Positions 15,969 to 24,186 of a stretch of DNA of 32,694 bases are shown piece after piece. Below the pieces are notes generated by a model that was not told where the DNA came from, did no database searches, and was given only the letters and a program-made list of their open reading frames with translations. Every line of letters starts with the position of its first letter. The stretch's first letter is position 1. Source of the DNA: Bacillota bacterium (GTDB lineage Bacteria > Bacillota > Clostridia > Oscillospirales > Acutalibacteraceae); the NCBI GenBank assembly GCA_023401495.1, contig JAEXDU010000127.1:1-32694 (forward strand), in the 5' to 3' direction. A program made the translations under genes and the position numbers.

Positions 15969-18654
15969 TCCCTTTCAGCGGCAGGGTAAAGCGGAACACC
16001 GCTCCGCCGCCCTCCCTGTTCTCGGCCTCCAAAGTACCCTGATGGGCCTGAATAATGGTTTTGCAGATCGACAGCCCGATCCCCATCCCCCGGGAGGAAT
16101 CGGCGCTTCTGCTTTTGCCGGGAGTATCGCTCGTGAACAGATAGGGAAAATCCTCGCCGGAAATCCCCCTGCCGCGATCGAGCACCTCGAATTTTGCCGA
16201 CTTTTCTTCCTTTTCCAAATGGATTTCAACCGCAGAATCGTTGGGAGAAAATTTGATGGCGTTTTCCAGAAGATTGATCAGCACCTGTACGATCAGAGTT
16301 CCGTCCATCGGGACCTCCAGAAATTCTTCCGGAACATGAACCAGAATTTCACGCTGCGGAAACCTCTGCTTGATGCGGCTGACGGCCTCCCCCACAACCT
16401 CTTCCGCGGCCTCCGGGCTTTTGACCAGATTCGAAGCATTTTCACTGATCCTCGTGACGGAAAGCAGGTTTTCCACCATGCGGATCAGCCATTGGGATTC
16501 CTCCTGAATGTTGGCCACCAAACTGTCCCGCGTGCTTTCGTCCAGCACGCTGCCGTTCTCGCGGATGGCGGAGCTGGCCCCCAGAATCCCGGCGAGGGGC
16601 GTACGCAGATCATGAGAAATGGCGCGCAGAAGCGTACTGCGCATTTTTTCTTTTTCCGACGCCACGATCACATTTCTCTGCTCGTCGGAAAGGTGCTGGC
16701 GCTCCAGCGCCATGGCGACCTGCGAGGCGATCATGCGCAGGAACAGGCGCGTGCTATGGTCCAGCGTTCCCTTGGAGCAGGAGATTCCCCACACCGCCAG
16801 AACCTTCCCCTGAGAGATCACCGGCATATAAAACGCCGCCGCACCCATGAGGGTATCCGTCCCGGCGCCGGCGCGCTTTTGATTGAGAAACACCCAATGC
16901 GCGACCGCCTTTTCATCCGAGGTATTCAGCACAGACTCGTCGATATCATCAGCTGCCTGCAGCACGGTACCGTCCTCCCCATGCCCGGGGTCGACTGTGA
17001 AAAACACGACGGAACGCCCGAACAGCTTGACAAGGGAATCGTTTGTCAAGGCCACGATGCGGTCAAGTCCTCTGGTTGCGAGAAGCTTCTTGTTGATCTC
17101 GTACAAAACCTCTGTACGGTGCTCGCGCTTTACGGCGAGCCGCGCCTCCGCCTTGATGCGAACGGTTAAGGTACTGGTAATCAAAGCGACCAGCAGCATG
17201 ATGATAAAGGTAAGCGGGTAGGCGGTTTGAATGGCATTGAATGTAAAATACGGTTCCGTAAAAAAGAAATTGAAGGTCAGTACGCTGATGACGGAGGCGG
17301 CAATTCCATAGATATACCCTTCCGTCACCCTTGAAATCAGCAAGACGGAAAAAATGTACACCATGATAATGTTCTGATTCATCACGTCCAGCCGGTGGAT
17401 GCCGAAGCAAAGCAGAGTAGCGGCTGCCAAAATCAAAACCGATTTGATCGCGTCCGCCCACGATAAGCGGAAATTTTCCGTTTTCACTTTCTGGCGCGGC
17501 CTTTTATAGACTCGTTTGACCGCACCCCCGGGGATGATGTGCACCTCGATGCTGGGCAGGAGAGCGATCAGATGATCTTCAAAATCGATGTCGAACAGGT
17601 TTTTCAGCGTTTTTCTGTTTCTGCTTTTGCCGACGACGATATTGGTAATGCCGGAAAGCTTCGCATATTCCGCAACGGTAACCGCGATATCGTGCCCCGT
17701 CAGGTTGACAACCTCTGCGCCGAGCTTTTCGGCCAAATCCATATTGGCCCGGATTGTTTTCTGCTGCTCTGCGGTCATCTGCTCGCTTTCAATGTCCTCT
17801 ACATACAGTGCGACCCAGCTTGCGTGGAAGGCCTCCGCCGCCCGCGCCGTCCACCGGATACATTTTGCGGACGAGGGCGAAGCTCCGATGCAGACAAGCA
17901 GCTTGGTGTTCGCCATTTTGTCGGACAGGCTCCGCTCGTTCTGATTCTCGAAGCTGATTTTATCCGTTGTGCAGCGCAGCGCGATTTCGCGCAGAAGCCG
18001 CAGGTTTTTCCGCGTGAAAAAATTTCGCATCGCCGTCTCCGCGCGCTCCGGACGATAGATTTTTCCGCTTTCAAAGCGCCGCAGGAGCTCATCCGGCTCA
18101 ATATCGACCAGCTCGATTTTTTCGGCGCGGTCGAAAACAGAATCGGGCACCGTTTCCTGCACCTGAACTTTGGTGATGTTCTCAATGATATCATTCAGGC
18201 TTTCCATATGCTGAACATTTACGGTCGTATACACGTCGATTCCGGCCCCGAGCAGCTCTTCAATATCCTGATACCGTTTTTTGTTGCGCGCGCCCGGCGC
18301 GTTGGTGTGGGCTAGTTCATCCACTAAAATCAGCTCGGGCCTGCGCCTTAAAGCTTCGTCCAGATCAAACTCCTTCAGCTCGATCCCGCGGTAGGATATT
18401 GTTTTCGGCGCAAGCACCGGAAGACCCTGCAGCTTCTGCATGGTCTCGGGGCGGGTATGCGGCTCAATGTAGCCGACCAGAACGTCCATTCCGCTTTTAT
18501 AGCGCTCCTGCGCATTCTCCAGCATGGCATAGGTTTTGCCTACGCCCGCAGCGTAGCCGAAAAAGATTTTCAGCCTGCCCTGCCGCTGCTCCTCATCGGT
18601 TTCCAGCTCTTCCAAAATGGCGTCGGGGTCCGGCCTCAGGTCAAAGGCTTCCAC
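15961..18654 (-). CDS. kdpD: Sensor histidine kinase KdpD
   Basis: 897 residues with the complete KdpD architecture. The N-terminal KdpD domain has Walker A GYAAGVGKT at 33-41 and Walker B LILVDELAH near 108-116. A universal-stress-protein-like domain spans about 250-375. Four closely spaced membrane helices lie at about 400-500. A GAF-like domain follows, then H681 in ISHDLRTPLAG and a HATPase domain. Start is GTG 18654 after a GGTGAG box. KdpD responds to potassium limitation and, in several Firmicutes, binds c-di-AMP through the USP domain. Whether this one does is not visible from sequence alone. Confidence 0.97.
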   Translation of the reverse strand: MEAFDLRPDPDAILEELETDEEQRQGRLKIFFGYAAGVGKTYAMLENAQERYKSGMDVLVGYIEPHTRPETMQKLQGLPVLAPKTISYRGIELKEFDLDEALRRRPELILVDELAHTNAPGARNKKRYQDIEELLGAGIDVYTTVNVQHMESLNDIIENITKVQVQETVPDSVFDRAEKIELVDIEPDELLRRFESGKIYRPERAETAMRNFFTRKNLRLLREIALRCTTDKISFENQNERSLSDKMANTKLLVCIGASPSSAKCIRWTARAAEAFHASWVALYVEDIESEQMTAEQQKTIRANMDLAEKLGAEVVNLTGHDIAVTVAEYAKLSGITNIVVGKSRNRKTLKNLFDIDFEDHLIALLPSIEVHIIPGGAVKRVYKRPRQKVKTENFRLSWADAIKSVLILAAATLLCFGIHRLDVMNQNIIMVYIFSVLLISRVTEGYIYGIAASVISVLTFNFFFTEPYFTFNAIQTAYPLTFIIMLLVALITSTLTVRIKAEARLAVKREHRTEVLYEINKKLLATRGLDRIVALTNDSLVKLFGRSVVFFTVDPGHGEDGTVLQAADDIDESVLNTSDEKAVAHWVFLNQKRAGAGTDTLMGAAAFYMPVISQGKVLAVWGISCSKGTLDHSTRLFLRMIASQVAMALERQHLSDEQRNVIVASEKEKMRSTLLRAISHDLRTPLAGILGASSAIRENGSVLDESTRDSLVANIQEESQWLIRMVENLLSVTRISENASNLVKSPEAAEEVVGEAVSRIKQRFPQREILVHVPEEFLEVPMDGTLIVQVLINLLENAIKFSPNDSAVEIHLEKEEKSAKFEVLDRGRGISGEDFPYLFTSDTPGKSRSADSSRGMGIGLSICKTIIQAHQGTLEAENREGGGAVFRFTLPLKGSD

Positions 18655-18684
18655 TTAAAACTCACCGCCTTACTGTTTCAAAAT

Positions 18685-18713
18685 ATCATACCACTTTTGG
18701 CAATTACAGTCAT
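18685..18713 (-). promoter_or_regulatory. Candidate internal promoter for kdpDE
   Basis: On the minus strand ATGACT (18713 to 18708), a 17-base spacer and TATGAT (18690 to 18685) lie 31 bases before the kdpD GTG. This would give basal sensor expression independent of kdpFABC. Confidence 0.45.
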
Positions 18714-18733
18714 GCTATTTTAATAAACGCAGG

Positions 18734-18766
18734 ATTTCTTCCCCCGCCTGTGGTGGAGGAAGAAAT
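18734..18766 (-). terminator. Hairpin between kdpC and kdpD
   Basis: ATTTCTTCC at 18734-18742 pairs with GGAAGAAAT at 18758-18766, and an inner CCGCC/GGTGG extends the stem around a TGT loop with a single mismatch. The following T tract on the minus strand is weak (TTTATTAAAA). It may be a leaky terminator or an RNA-processing hairpin separating the high-level kdpFABC message from kdpDE. Confidence 0.55.
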
Positions 18767-18799
18767 TCATACCCTTAGAATAGACCGTTATAAAGTAAA

Positions 18800-19363
18800 T
18801 CAGCTCGAAAGCAGACCATCCAAGGCCAAATTCACCTTCAAAACGTTGACGGCCGGTTCACCGATCACCCCAAGGAAGGGCCCGCTTGTATAGGTTTGAA
18901 TGATATGCCTGACCTCTTCCACCGGAACATTTCTGGCAGCGGCGATTCTGGCCGCCTGGTATTCCGCCGCCGCCGGAGAAATATTGGGGTCCACGCCGCT
19001 GGCAGAGGCCGTCACCAAATCCATCGGGATATCCGCTGTGTTGCCGGGGTCGAAGGAATGCCACCAGTCAATGCGTTCCTCCACCAGCTTTTTCTGCTCC
19101 TCGCTCGTAGGGGACAGATTCGTCACACCGGCTGGCCTGCCGATCAGGTATTCGGGTCCGGTGAATTCCTGCGCGATCAGCTCGGAGCCGTATTCTTTTT
19201 TTGTTCCGTCTTTCAGGGTCACGGTAATGATACTGCCGTTTGCCTGATTGGGGAACAAAAGCTGAGCCGCACCCGTGATCGCCGCGGTGTAAAGAACGCC
19301 GCACAAAAGCGTCATCACGGCAAAACACACGAGCGCGGGCCTGAGTAATTTCATGTTTTTCAT
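18800..19363 (-). CDS. kdpC: Potassium-transporting ATPase subunit KdpC
   Basis: 187 residues: one N-terminal membrane helix (about 12-34) and a soluble domain with the KdpC landmarks YLIGRPAG, DLVTASASGVDPNISPAAA and VNVLKVNLAL near the end. KdpC stabilises the KdpFABC complex at the membrane. It starts 15 bases after kdpB. Length is normal. Confidence 0.96.
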   Translation of the reverse strand: MKNMKLLRPALVCFAVMTLLCGVLYTAAITGAAQLLFPNQANGSIITVTLKDGTKKEYGSELIAQEFTGPEYLIGRPAGVTNLSPTSEEQKKLVEERIDWWHSFDPGNTADIPMDLVTASASGVDPNISPAAAEYQAARIAAARNVPVEEVRHIIQTYTSGPFLGVIGEPAVNVLKVNLALDGLLSS

Positions 19364-19378
19364 CGGTTCTCTCCCCCT

Positions 19379-21436
19379 TTATGCCAGACCGCAGACGGTC
19401 AGAAGAATGTCGATCAGCTTGATCGCGAGAAAAGGAGCGGTGATTCCGCCCAGCCCGTAAATCAGCAGATTTCGTTTCAGCAGCTTCCCGGCGGGCAGCT
19501 CGCGGTATTTTACTCCCTTGAGCGCCAGAGGAATCAGCGCGACAATGATAAGCGCATTATAGATGATCGCCGACAGCATGGCGCTTGCGGCGCTGGTCAG
19601 ACCCATAAAATTCAGGGCGGCAAGCTGCGGATAAATCCCGAAAAACAACACCGGAATAATGGCGAAATACTTGGCCACGTCGTTGGCCACACTGAAGGTC
19701 GTCAATGAGCCCCGGGTCATCAAGAGCTGCTTGCCGATCCGCACAATGTCGATCAGCTTGGTGGGGCTGGAATCCAAATCCACCATATTGCCCGCTTCTT
19801 TGGCGGCCTGCGTGCCCGTGTTCATCGCGACCGCGACATCCGCCTGCGCCAGTGCAGGCGCGTCGTTCGTGCCGTCGCCCGTCATGGCAACCAGATGCCC
19901 CTTGGACTGATAGTCCCGGATGAGCGAGAGCTTCGCTTCCGGCGTAGCTTCCGCCAGAAAATCATCCACGCCCGCTTCGGCGGCGATTGCCGCGGCGGTC
20001 ATTGGATTGTCGCCGGTGATCATGATGGTCTTGATGCCCATTCTGCGCAGGTCCTCAAAGCGCTCCTTGACGCCGTTCTTCACAATATCCTTTAAATAAA
20101 TCACGCCCAGCACCTGATTATTCTTTGCGACGACGAGCGGCGTGCCGCCCGCGCCCGCCACGCGCTGTACCAGCTGCTCGCATTCCTGCGGATATTCGCC
20201 GCCCTTTTGCAGCACAAACGCTTTCACGGTATCGGCGGCGCCTTTGCGGATTTCATTCCCCTGATAGTCGATGCCGCTCATTCTGGTTTTTGCCGAGAAT
20301 TCCACAAAGGCCGCTCCCAGTGTGGAAAGTTCGCGGCCACGGATTCCGAACCGTTCCTTGGCCAGCACCACAATGCTCCTGCCCTCTGCCGTTTCATCCG
20401 CCAGAGAGGAGAGCTGGGCGGCGTCTGCCAAATCCCGCTCCAAAACGCCGTTTACCGGCAGAAACTCGCTGGCCTGTCGGTTCCCCAGGGTAATGGTTCC
20501 GGTCTTATCCAGCAGAAGCACATCCACATCCCCGGCGGCTTCGATCGCGCGCCCGCTCATGGCCAGAACATTGGCCTGATTCAGGCGGCTCATGCCCGCA
20601 ATGCCGATGGAGGAAAGCAGCGCACCGATCGTGGTGGGCGCAAGGCACACGAGAAGCGCAATGACGTTGGTGATGGAAATCGCCGAGCCCACACCAGCCT
20701 GAGCGCTCGCGAAGCTGGTAAAAGGCAGCAGAGTCGCCGTGACCACCAGAAAAATAATGGTGAGGGTAATCAGCAGAATCTGCAGGGCGATCTCGTTGGG
20801 CGTTTTCTTTCTGGCGGCGCCCTCCACCATCGAGATCATTTTATCGAGAAAGCTTTCCCCGGCCTCCGCCGTCACTCGAACGATCAGCCAGTCGGATACC
20901 AGTGTGGTTCCGCCGGTTACCGCGCTCCGGTCGCCGCCGGATTCGCGGATGACGGGCGCGGATTCCCCGGTGATGGCGCTCTCGTCGACGGAGGCGGCCC
21001 CGTCGATCACTTCCCCGTCCATCGGGATCTGTTCGCCCGCCTTCACGTACACGATTTCTCCCTTTTTCAGTTCGTTGGAGAGGACTTCGGTATATTCCTC
21101 AGTATTGGACGCAGATTTCAGCTTTTTGGCCTTTACGTCTTTTCTCGCGCTGCGCAGGCTGTTGGCCTGCGCGCGGCCGCGCCCCTCGGCTATAGCCTCC
21201 GCAAAGTTGGCGAACAGCACGGTGAACCACAGGATCAGCGTGATGGCGAGGGTATAGCCCGCATTTTCATCTTTGAGCCCCGCAAACGAGAGAAAATACA
21301 GTACGGTCGTCAGGATCGCCCCGATATAAACCACCAGCATCACAGGATTTTTCACCTGCACGCGGGGAGACAGCTTTGCAAAGGATTGCCGGAGCGCATC
21401 CGCAAAGATGTTTTTATCTACATTCTTCTTTTCCAT
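19379..21436 (-). CDS. kdpB: Potassium-transporting P-type ATPase subunit KdpB
   Basis: 685 residues. It carries the phosphorylation motif DKTGT with D310, the actuator TGES at 156-159, and the MVAMTGDGTNDAPAL-type hinge motif (here LVAMTGDGTNDAPAL). S159 of TGES corresponds to the serine whose phosphorylation inhibits E. coli KdpB (Ser162 there), so the same control is possible. KdpB hydrolyses ATP to drive potassium uptake through KdpA. It lies 12 bases after kdpA and 15 before kdpC. Confidence 0.97.
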   Translation of the reverse strand: MEKKNVDKNIFADALRQSFAKLSPRVQVKNPVMLVVYIGAILTTVLYFLSFAGLKDENAGYTLAITLILWFTVLFANFAEAIAEGRGRAQANSLRSARKDVKAKKLKSASNTEEYTEVLSNELKKGEIVYVKAGEQIPMDGEVIDGAASVDESAITGESAPVIRESGGDRSAVTGGTTLVSDWLIVRVTAEAGESFLDKMISMVEGAARKKTPNEIALQILLITLTIIFLVVTATLLPFTSFASAQAGVGSAISITNVIALLVCLAPTTIGALLSSIGIAGMSRLNQANVLAMSGRAIEAAGDVDVLLLDKTGTITLGNRQASEFLPVNGVLERDLADAAQLSSLADETAEGRSIVVLAKERFGIRGRELSTLGAAFVEFSAKTRMSGIDYQGNEIRKGAADTVKAFVLQKGGEYPQECEQLVQRVAGAGGTPLVVAKNNQVLGVIYLKDIVKNGVKERFEDLRRMGIKTIMITGDNPMTAAAIAAEAGVDDFLAEATPEAKLSLIRDYQSKGHLVAMTGDGTNDAPALAQADVAVAMNTGTQAAKEAGNMVDLDSSPTKLIDIVRIGKQLLMTRGSLTTFSVANDVAKYFAIIPVLFFGIYPQLAALNFMGLTSAASAMLSAIIYNALIIVALIPLALKGVKYRELPAGKLLKRNLLIYGLGGITAPFLAIKLIDILLTVCGLA

Positions 21437-21448
21437 TTGAATCCCCTT

Positions 21449-23137
21449 CTAAGATCGCGTCGTAAAGAAATCGGCAATCGGGCCGAGCGCCAATGCGGGC
21501 AAAAAGCTCAGCGCGCCGATAATCAGGATCACTCCGATCAAAAGCCCGACAAAGGTGCCGTTGCTGGTGGATAAGGTTCCTTCCCCCGCGGCCACCGTTT
21601 TCTTCTGCGCCATATTCCCGGCCAGGAAGATCACCGCCGTCATGGGAATGAACCGAACCAGAAGCATAATCACCCCGCCCAAAACATTGGTGAACACCGT
21701 ATCCGCACGAAAACCGGCAAAAGCGCTGCCGTTGTTATTCGCCATGGAGGAGAAAGCGTAAAGAATCTCTGAAAATCCATGTGCGCCCGAATTGGTCAGC
21801 CACGAGACAGCGCCGGGATTGACGACGGCGGCCGCGGTGCCGAGCAGCGTCAGCAGCGGCGGCGCCAGAACAATCAGGCACACCATCTTCATGTCAAACG
21901 GCTCTACCTTTTTGCCCAAATACTCCGGTGTGCGGCCGACCATCAGGCCCGCGATAAACACCGTGAGCAGCACGAACGCAAGCATTCCGTAAAGCCCGCT
22001 GCCCACACCGCCGAACACGATCTCCCCCAGCTGCATCAGGAACATGGAGACCATCCCCCCGAGCGGGGTCAGGCTGTCGTGCATCGCGTTGACAGAACCG
22101 TTGGAGGCCGCCGTAGTGACAGCCGCCCACAAAGAGGAAGCGCCGACGCCGTGGATCACTTCTTTTCCCTCCATACTGCCGGAGGCCGCCACCCCCTGAA
22201 ATACAGGGGCGGCAAACTGTTCGCTCACTGTGGCGGCCGCAATCGCCGCGACAAAGAAAATCATCATGGTGATATAGATGGTTCTCCCCTGCTTCCCGTT
22301 CTTTACGGCCTTTCCAAAGCTGACACAAAGCGCAGCCGGAATCAGCAGGATGGACAGCGCCTGAATGAAGTTGGAAAAGGGTGTGGGGTTTTCCAGCGGG
22401 AACGCGGAGTTCATCCCGAAAAAGCCGCCGCCGTTTGTGCCAAGCTGCTTAATGGCGATCTGGCTGGCCGCGGGGCCTAACGGGATTGTCTGCGCGGCCC
22501 CGGTTTCGAGCATGGCGGCCTCATGATAAGGGCCAAAGGTCTGCACCACTCCCTGAGAAATCAGAAGCAGCGACACGACAAAAGAAAGCGGGATGAAAAT
22601 ATAGAGAGTCGATCTTGTCAGGTCGACCCAAAAGCTGCCGAGGGTCTTTTTCTGCTTCAGAACAAAGCCCCGGATCAATGCAAAAAGAACCGCGATTCCC
22701 GTTGCGGCAGATACAAAATTCTGGACGGTAAGCCCTAAAAACTGCGTCAAATAAGACAGCGTGGATTCGCCCGAATAGGCCTGCCAGTTTGTATTGGAAA
22801 CAAAGCTGGCTGCTGTATTAAACGCCAGGTGCCAGCTGGTGCCGTTCATCCCTTCGGGGTTCAGCGGCAGAAAGCCCTGAATCAGCAGCAAAAGAAACAG
22901 GAAAAGAAAACCGGCCGCGCTGAACAGAAGAACGGAAAACGCATATTTCTTCGCGCTCATTTCTTCGTCCGGCGCAGTGCCCATCAGCCTGTAAATTCCC
23001 TTTTCCACAGGAGCAAGCATTCGTGTAAAAAACACCTTCTGCCCCGTCATCACCTTGTAGATATAGCTGCCAAGCGGAACAGACAATCCAATTAAAACAA
23101 CAAGATAAAGGATATCCTGCAAAACCATACGGCTCAT
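21449..23137 (-). CDS. kdpA: Potassium-transporting ATPase potassium-binding subunit KdpA
   Basis: 562 residues, about ten membrane helices, of the superfamily of potassium transporters. The conserved NTNWQAYSGEST block contains Q119, matching the E. coli Gln116 of the selectivity-filter region, and GTNGGGFFG is the second filter segment. The ATG at 23137 overlaps the TGA of kdpF (ATGA), so the two are translationally coupled. Confidence 0.97.
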   Translation of the reverse strand: MSRMVLQDILYLVVLIGLSVPLGSYIYKVMTGQKVFFTRMLAPVEKGIYRLMGTAPDEEMSAKKYAFSVLLFSAAGFLFLFLLLLIQGFLPLNPEGMNGTSWHLAFNTAASFVSNTNWQAYSGESTLSYLTQFLGLTVQNFVSAATGIAVLFALIRGFVLKQKKTLGSFWVDLTRSTLYIFIPLSFVVSLLLISQGVVQTFGPYHEAAMLETGAAQTIPLGPAASQIAIKQLGTNGGGFFGMNSAFPLENPTPFSNFIQALSILLIPAALCVSFGKAVKNGKQGRTIYITMMIFFVAAIAAATVSEQFAAPVFQGVAASGSMEGKEVIHGVGASSLWAAVTTAASNGSVNAMHDSLTPLGGMVSMFLMQLGEIVFGGVGSGLYGMLAFVLLTVFIAGLMVGRTPEYLGKKVEPFDMKMVCLIVLAPPLLTLLGTAAAVVNPGAVSWLTNSGAHGFSEILYAFSSMANNNGSAFAGFRADTVFTNVLGGVIMLLVRFIPMTAVIFLAGNMAQKKTVAAGEGTLSTSNGTFVGLLIGVILIIGALSFLPALALGPIADFFTTRS

Positions 23138-23223
23138 AACTCATCACCTCGAAACAAAACGTAAAACAGATAAACCAGCAGGGCCACGCCGATCAGCCCC
23201 ACCGCGATAAAAACGATCCCCAT
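23134..23223 (-). CDS. kdpF: Potassium-transporting ATPase subunit KdpF
   Basis: A 29-codon gene: MGIVFIAVGLIGVALLVYL and then FYVLFRGDEL. It is one hydrophobic helix, as in known KdpF, which sits against KdpA and stabilises the complex. ATG 23223 has a GGGAG box nine bases upstream, and the stop overlaps the kdpA start. Too short for usual gene finders, but position, size and sequence all agree. Confidence 0.9.
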   Translation of the reverse strand: MGIVFIAVGLIGVALLVYLFYVLFRGDEL

Positions 23224-23405
23224 TCTTTCATCTCCCAATATCTCTTTCTTTGCACACATAGGCCGTCTAAATTATTCGGGCATTTTCAACCATCAGGATT
23301 TCCAAACCGGATGGAGAGTGACCCGTATTTCAGAGGCCATAAAATTTGATTCGACTGTCTCTATTGTTCTACCCTCACATCCTCACTATTCCGGTAGTTT
23401 CCATC
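23224..23405 (-). other. kdp 5' untranslated leader
   Basis: About 180 bases between the proposed start and kdpF. I see no intrinsic terminator and no c-di-AMP riboswitch core in it, although such riboswitches precede some Firmicute potassium transport genes. Confidence 0.4.
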
Positions 23406-23468
23406 CTATCAGAAAAGGAATCAAAACGGTGTCAAGATGAAAACGCCCGGCGTCAAGAAGTTGGCAAG
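23406..23468 (-). promoter_or_regulatory. kdpFABC promoter with phased CTTG repeats
   Basis: On the minus strand TTGACA (23435 to 23430) is a consensus -35, with TGATAG (23411 to 23406) 18 bases downstream as a modest -10. CTTGAC occurs twice, starting at 23457 and 23436 (21 bases apart), and a related CTTGCC starts 11 bases further upstream at 23468. Such one- and two-turn phasing is typical of OmpR-family binding, here presumably KdpE. The leader to kdpF is about 170 bases. Confidence 0.6.
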
Positions 23469-23519
23469 ATGGTGTTCTGGGAAATTGCCCTATCTTAAAA
23501 ACACAGTTAATAAATTCTC

Positions 23520-23563
23520 AAAAAAAACCGGAGCAGACGACCCGAAAAGGATCGCTGCCCCGG
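23520..23563 (-). terminator. Strong minus-strand intrinsic terminator with no gene in front
   Basis: Read on the minus strand, CCGGGGCAGCGATCC (23563 to 23549) pairs with the arm at 23543 to 23528 through 15 pairs including G-U pairs and one bulged U, around a 5-base loop. Eight T residues follow. It lies upstream of the kdp promoter. No convincing minus-strand gene ends here, which suggests a small RNA or a leader ending at this site. Confidence 0.75.
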
Positions 23564-23660
23564 CTTTTACTTCGGACTTTTTGTGAGCTGAAATCGAAAC
23601 TTTTTAGAACGCAGAAAATTCATGAGCAGGTTTCAACAGCTGACATGCCCCATAAATATA

Positions 23661-23766
23661 GGATAGGATGATCCGATGCGGCGAGCCGGGTACCACTGAC
23701 CGAATCGCAGTCATTTACAATGACTGCAGGGGGCTGCACCCCGCAGCGCCGGTTGAACCAGTATCC
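23661..23766. ncRNA. Unidentified structured element (possible riboswitch-like or small RNA)
   Basis: GGATA at 23661-23665 and TATCC at 23762-23766 can close a compact multi-hairpin fold. Inside are a perfect 9-bp hairpin (GCAGTCATT, TAC, AATGACTGC at 23707-23727), a GGGG/CCCC hairpin at 23729-23742 with an alternative CTGC/GCAG pairing, and GACCG/CGGTT long-range pairing. The minus strand leads to the orphan terminator at 23520-23563. Parts of it (CAGCCCCC...TGTAAATG and GTCAG...ACC) loosely recall cobalamin riboswitch cores, but the 5' domain is not recognisable. Strand and identity are unresolved. Confidence 0.35.
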
Positions 23767-23978
23767 AATCGATTTATCTTCTCGTATTGAGAAAAAACAG
23801 AGCGGTTATTTTAGATTGTCACTTTATGCATATAATAAAAAGATTCCCTTGCACCCTTGCGAATGCTCTTTGTTGTTCTCGGAGGTTAGTATCGTTTCCT
23901 GTAGGAAAATGTCACAATATGAAGAATTTCTTTCCGTATGCTTTACCGGACAAGCGACTAATAATCGTCTAATAGCAC
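23767..23978. other. AT-rich gene-free stretch
   Basis: Only short ORFs without ribosome binding sites occur between the structured element and the livK promoter region. Apart from that I see nothing definable. Confidence 0.4.
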
Positions 23979-23997
23979 ATTTGATATTACATCAAAT
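23979..23997. promoter_or_regulatory. Palindrome upstream of the livK promoter
   Basis: ATTTGAT, five bases, ATCAAAT: a perfect 7-bp interrupted palindrome ending 22 bases before the -35 box of livK. A regulator site is plausible; the protein is unknown. Confidence 0.4.
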
Positions 23998-24019
23998 ACA
24001 TCATCATATAAAGATTTTG

Positions 24020-24048
24020 TTGATTTCAATATAGTTTTTCAATATAAT
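24020..24048 (+). promoter_or_regulatory. Sigma-A promoter of livK
   Basis: TTGATT at 24020-24025, a 17-base spacer and a consensus TATAAT at 24043-24048. The start near 24055 gives a leader of about 130 bases before livK. Confidence 0.75.
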
Positions 24049-24186
24049 TTGAATAGAATACATTAGTGAAAAAGTACGAATTTTGACGATTTTGCCACCC
24101 TGAGTATTGTATCCGCAGTCTCCGGGACCGGTTTAGTCAATATAAATTTTTTTGCTTCGGCATGAAAAAACAGGAGGGAAGTATTC

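Noticed and set aside
15880..17169. A 429-codon plus-strand ORF opposite kdpD
   Set aside because: It is exactly antisense to the conserved kinase domains of kdpD, has a His/Gln/Arg-rich unstructured translation, and shows no family motif or ribosome binding site.
20207..21574. A 455-codon plus-strand ORF opposite kdpB
   Set aside because: It is a shadow of kdpB; the translation is low-complexity Arg/His/Gln/Gly-rich, while kdpB carries all catalytic motifs.
23684..23700. T-box-like sequence (TGGTACC) on the minus strand
   Set aside because: The UGGUACC core is present but the specifier stem, the AG bulge motifs and an antiterminator are missing, and the downstream genes (kdp) are not amino-acid related. 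The match is probably due to a palindromic GGTACC.
23740..23760. glmS ribozyme-like AGCGCC start
   Set aside because: Only six bases match; the ribozyme core and a downstream glmS gene are absent.
24140..24165. Possible -12 element (TTTGC) for a sigma-54 promoter before livK
   Set aside because: No GG pair occurs at the required -24 position, and a consensus sigma-A promoter exists at 24020-24048.
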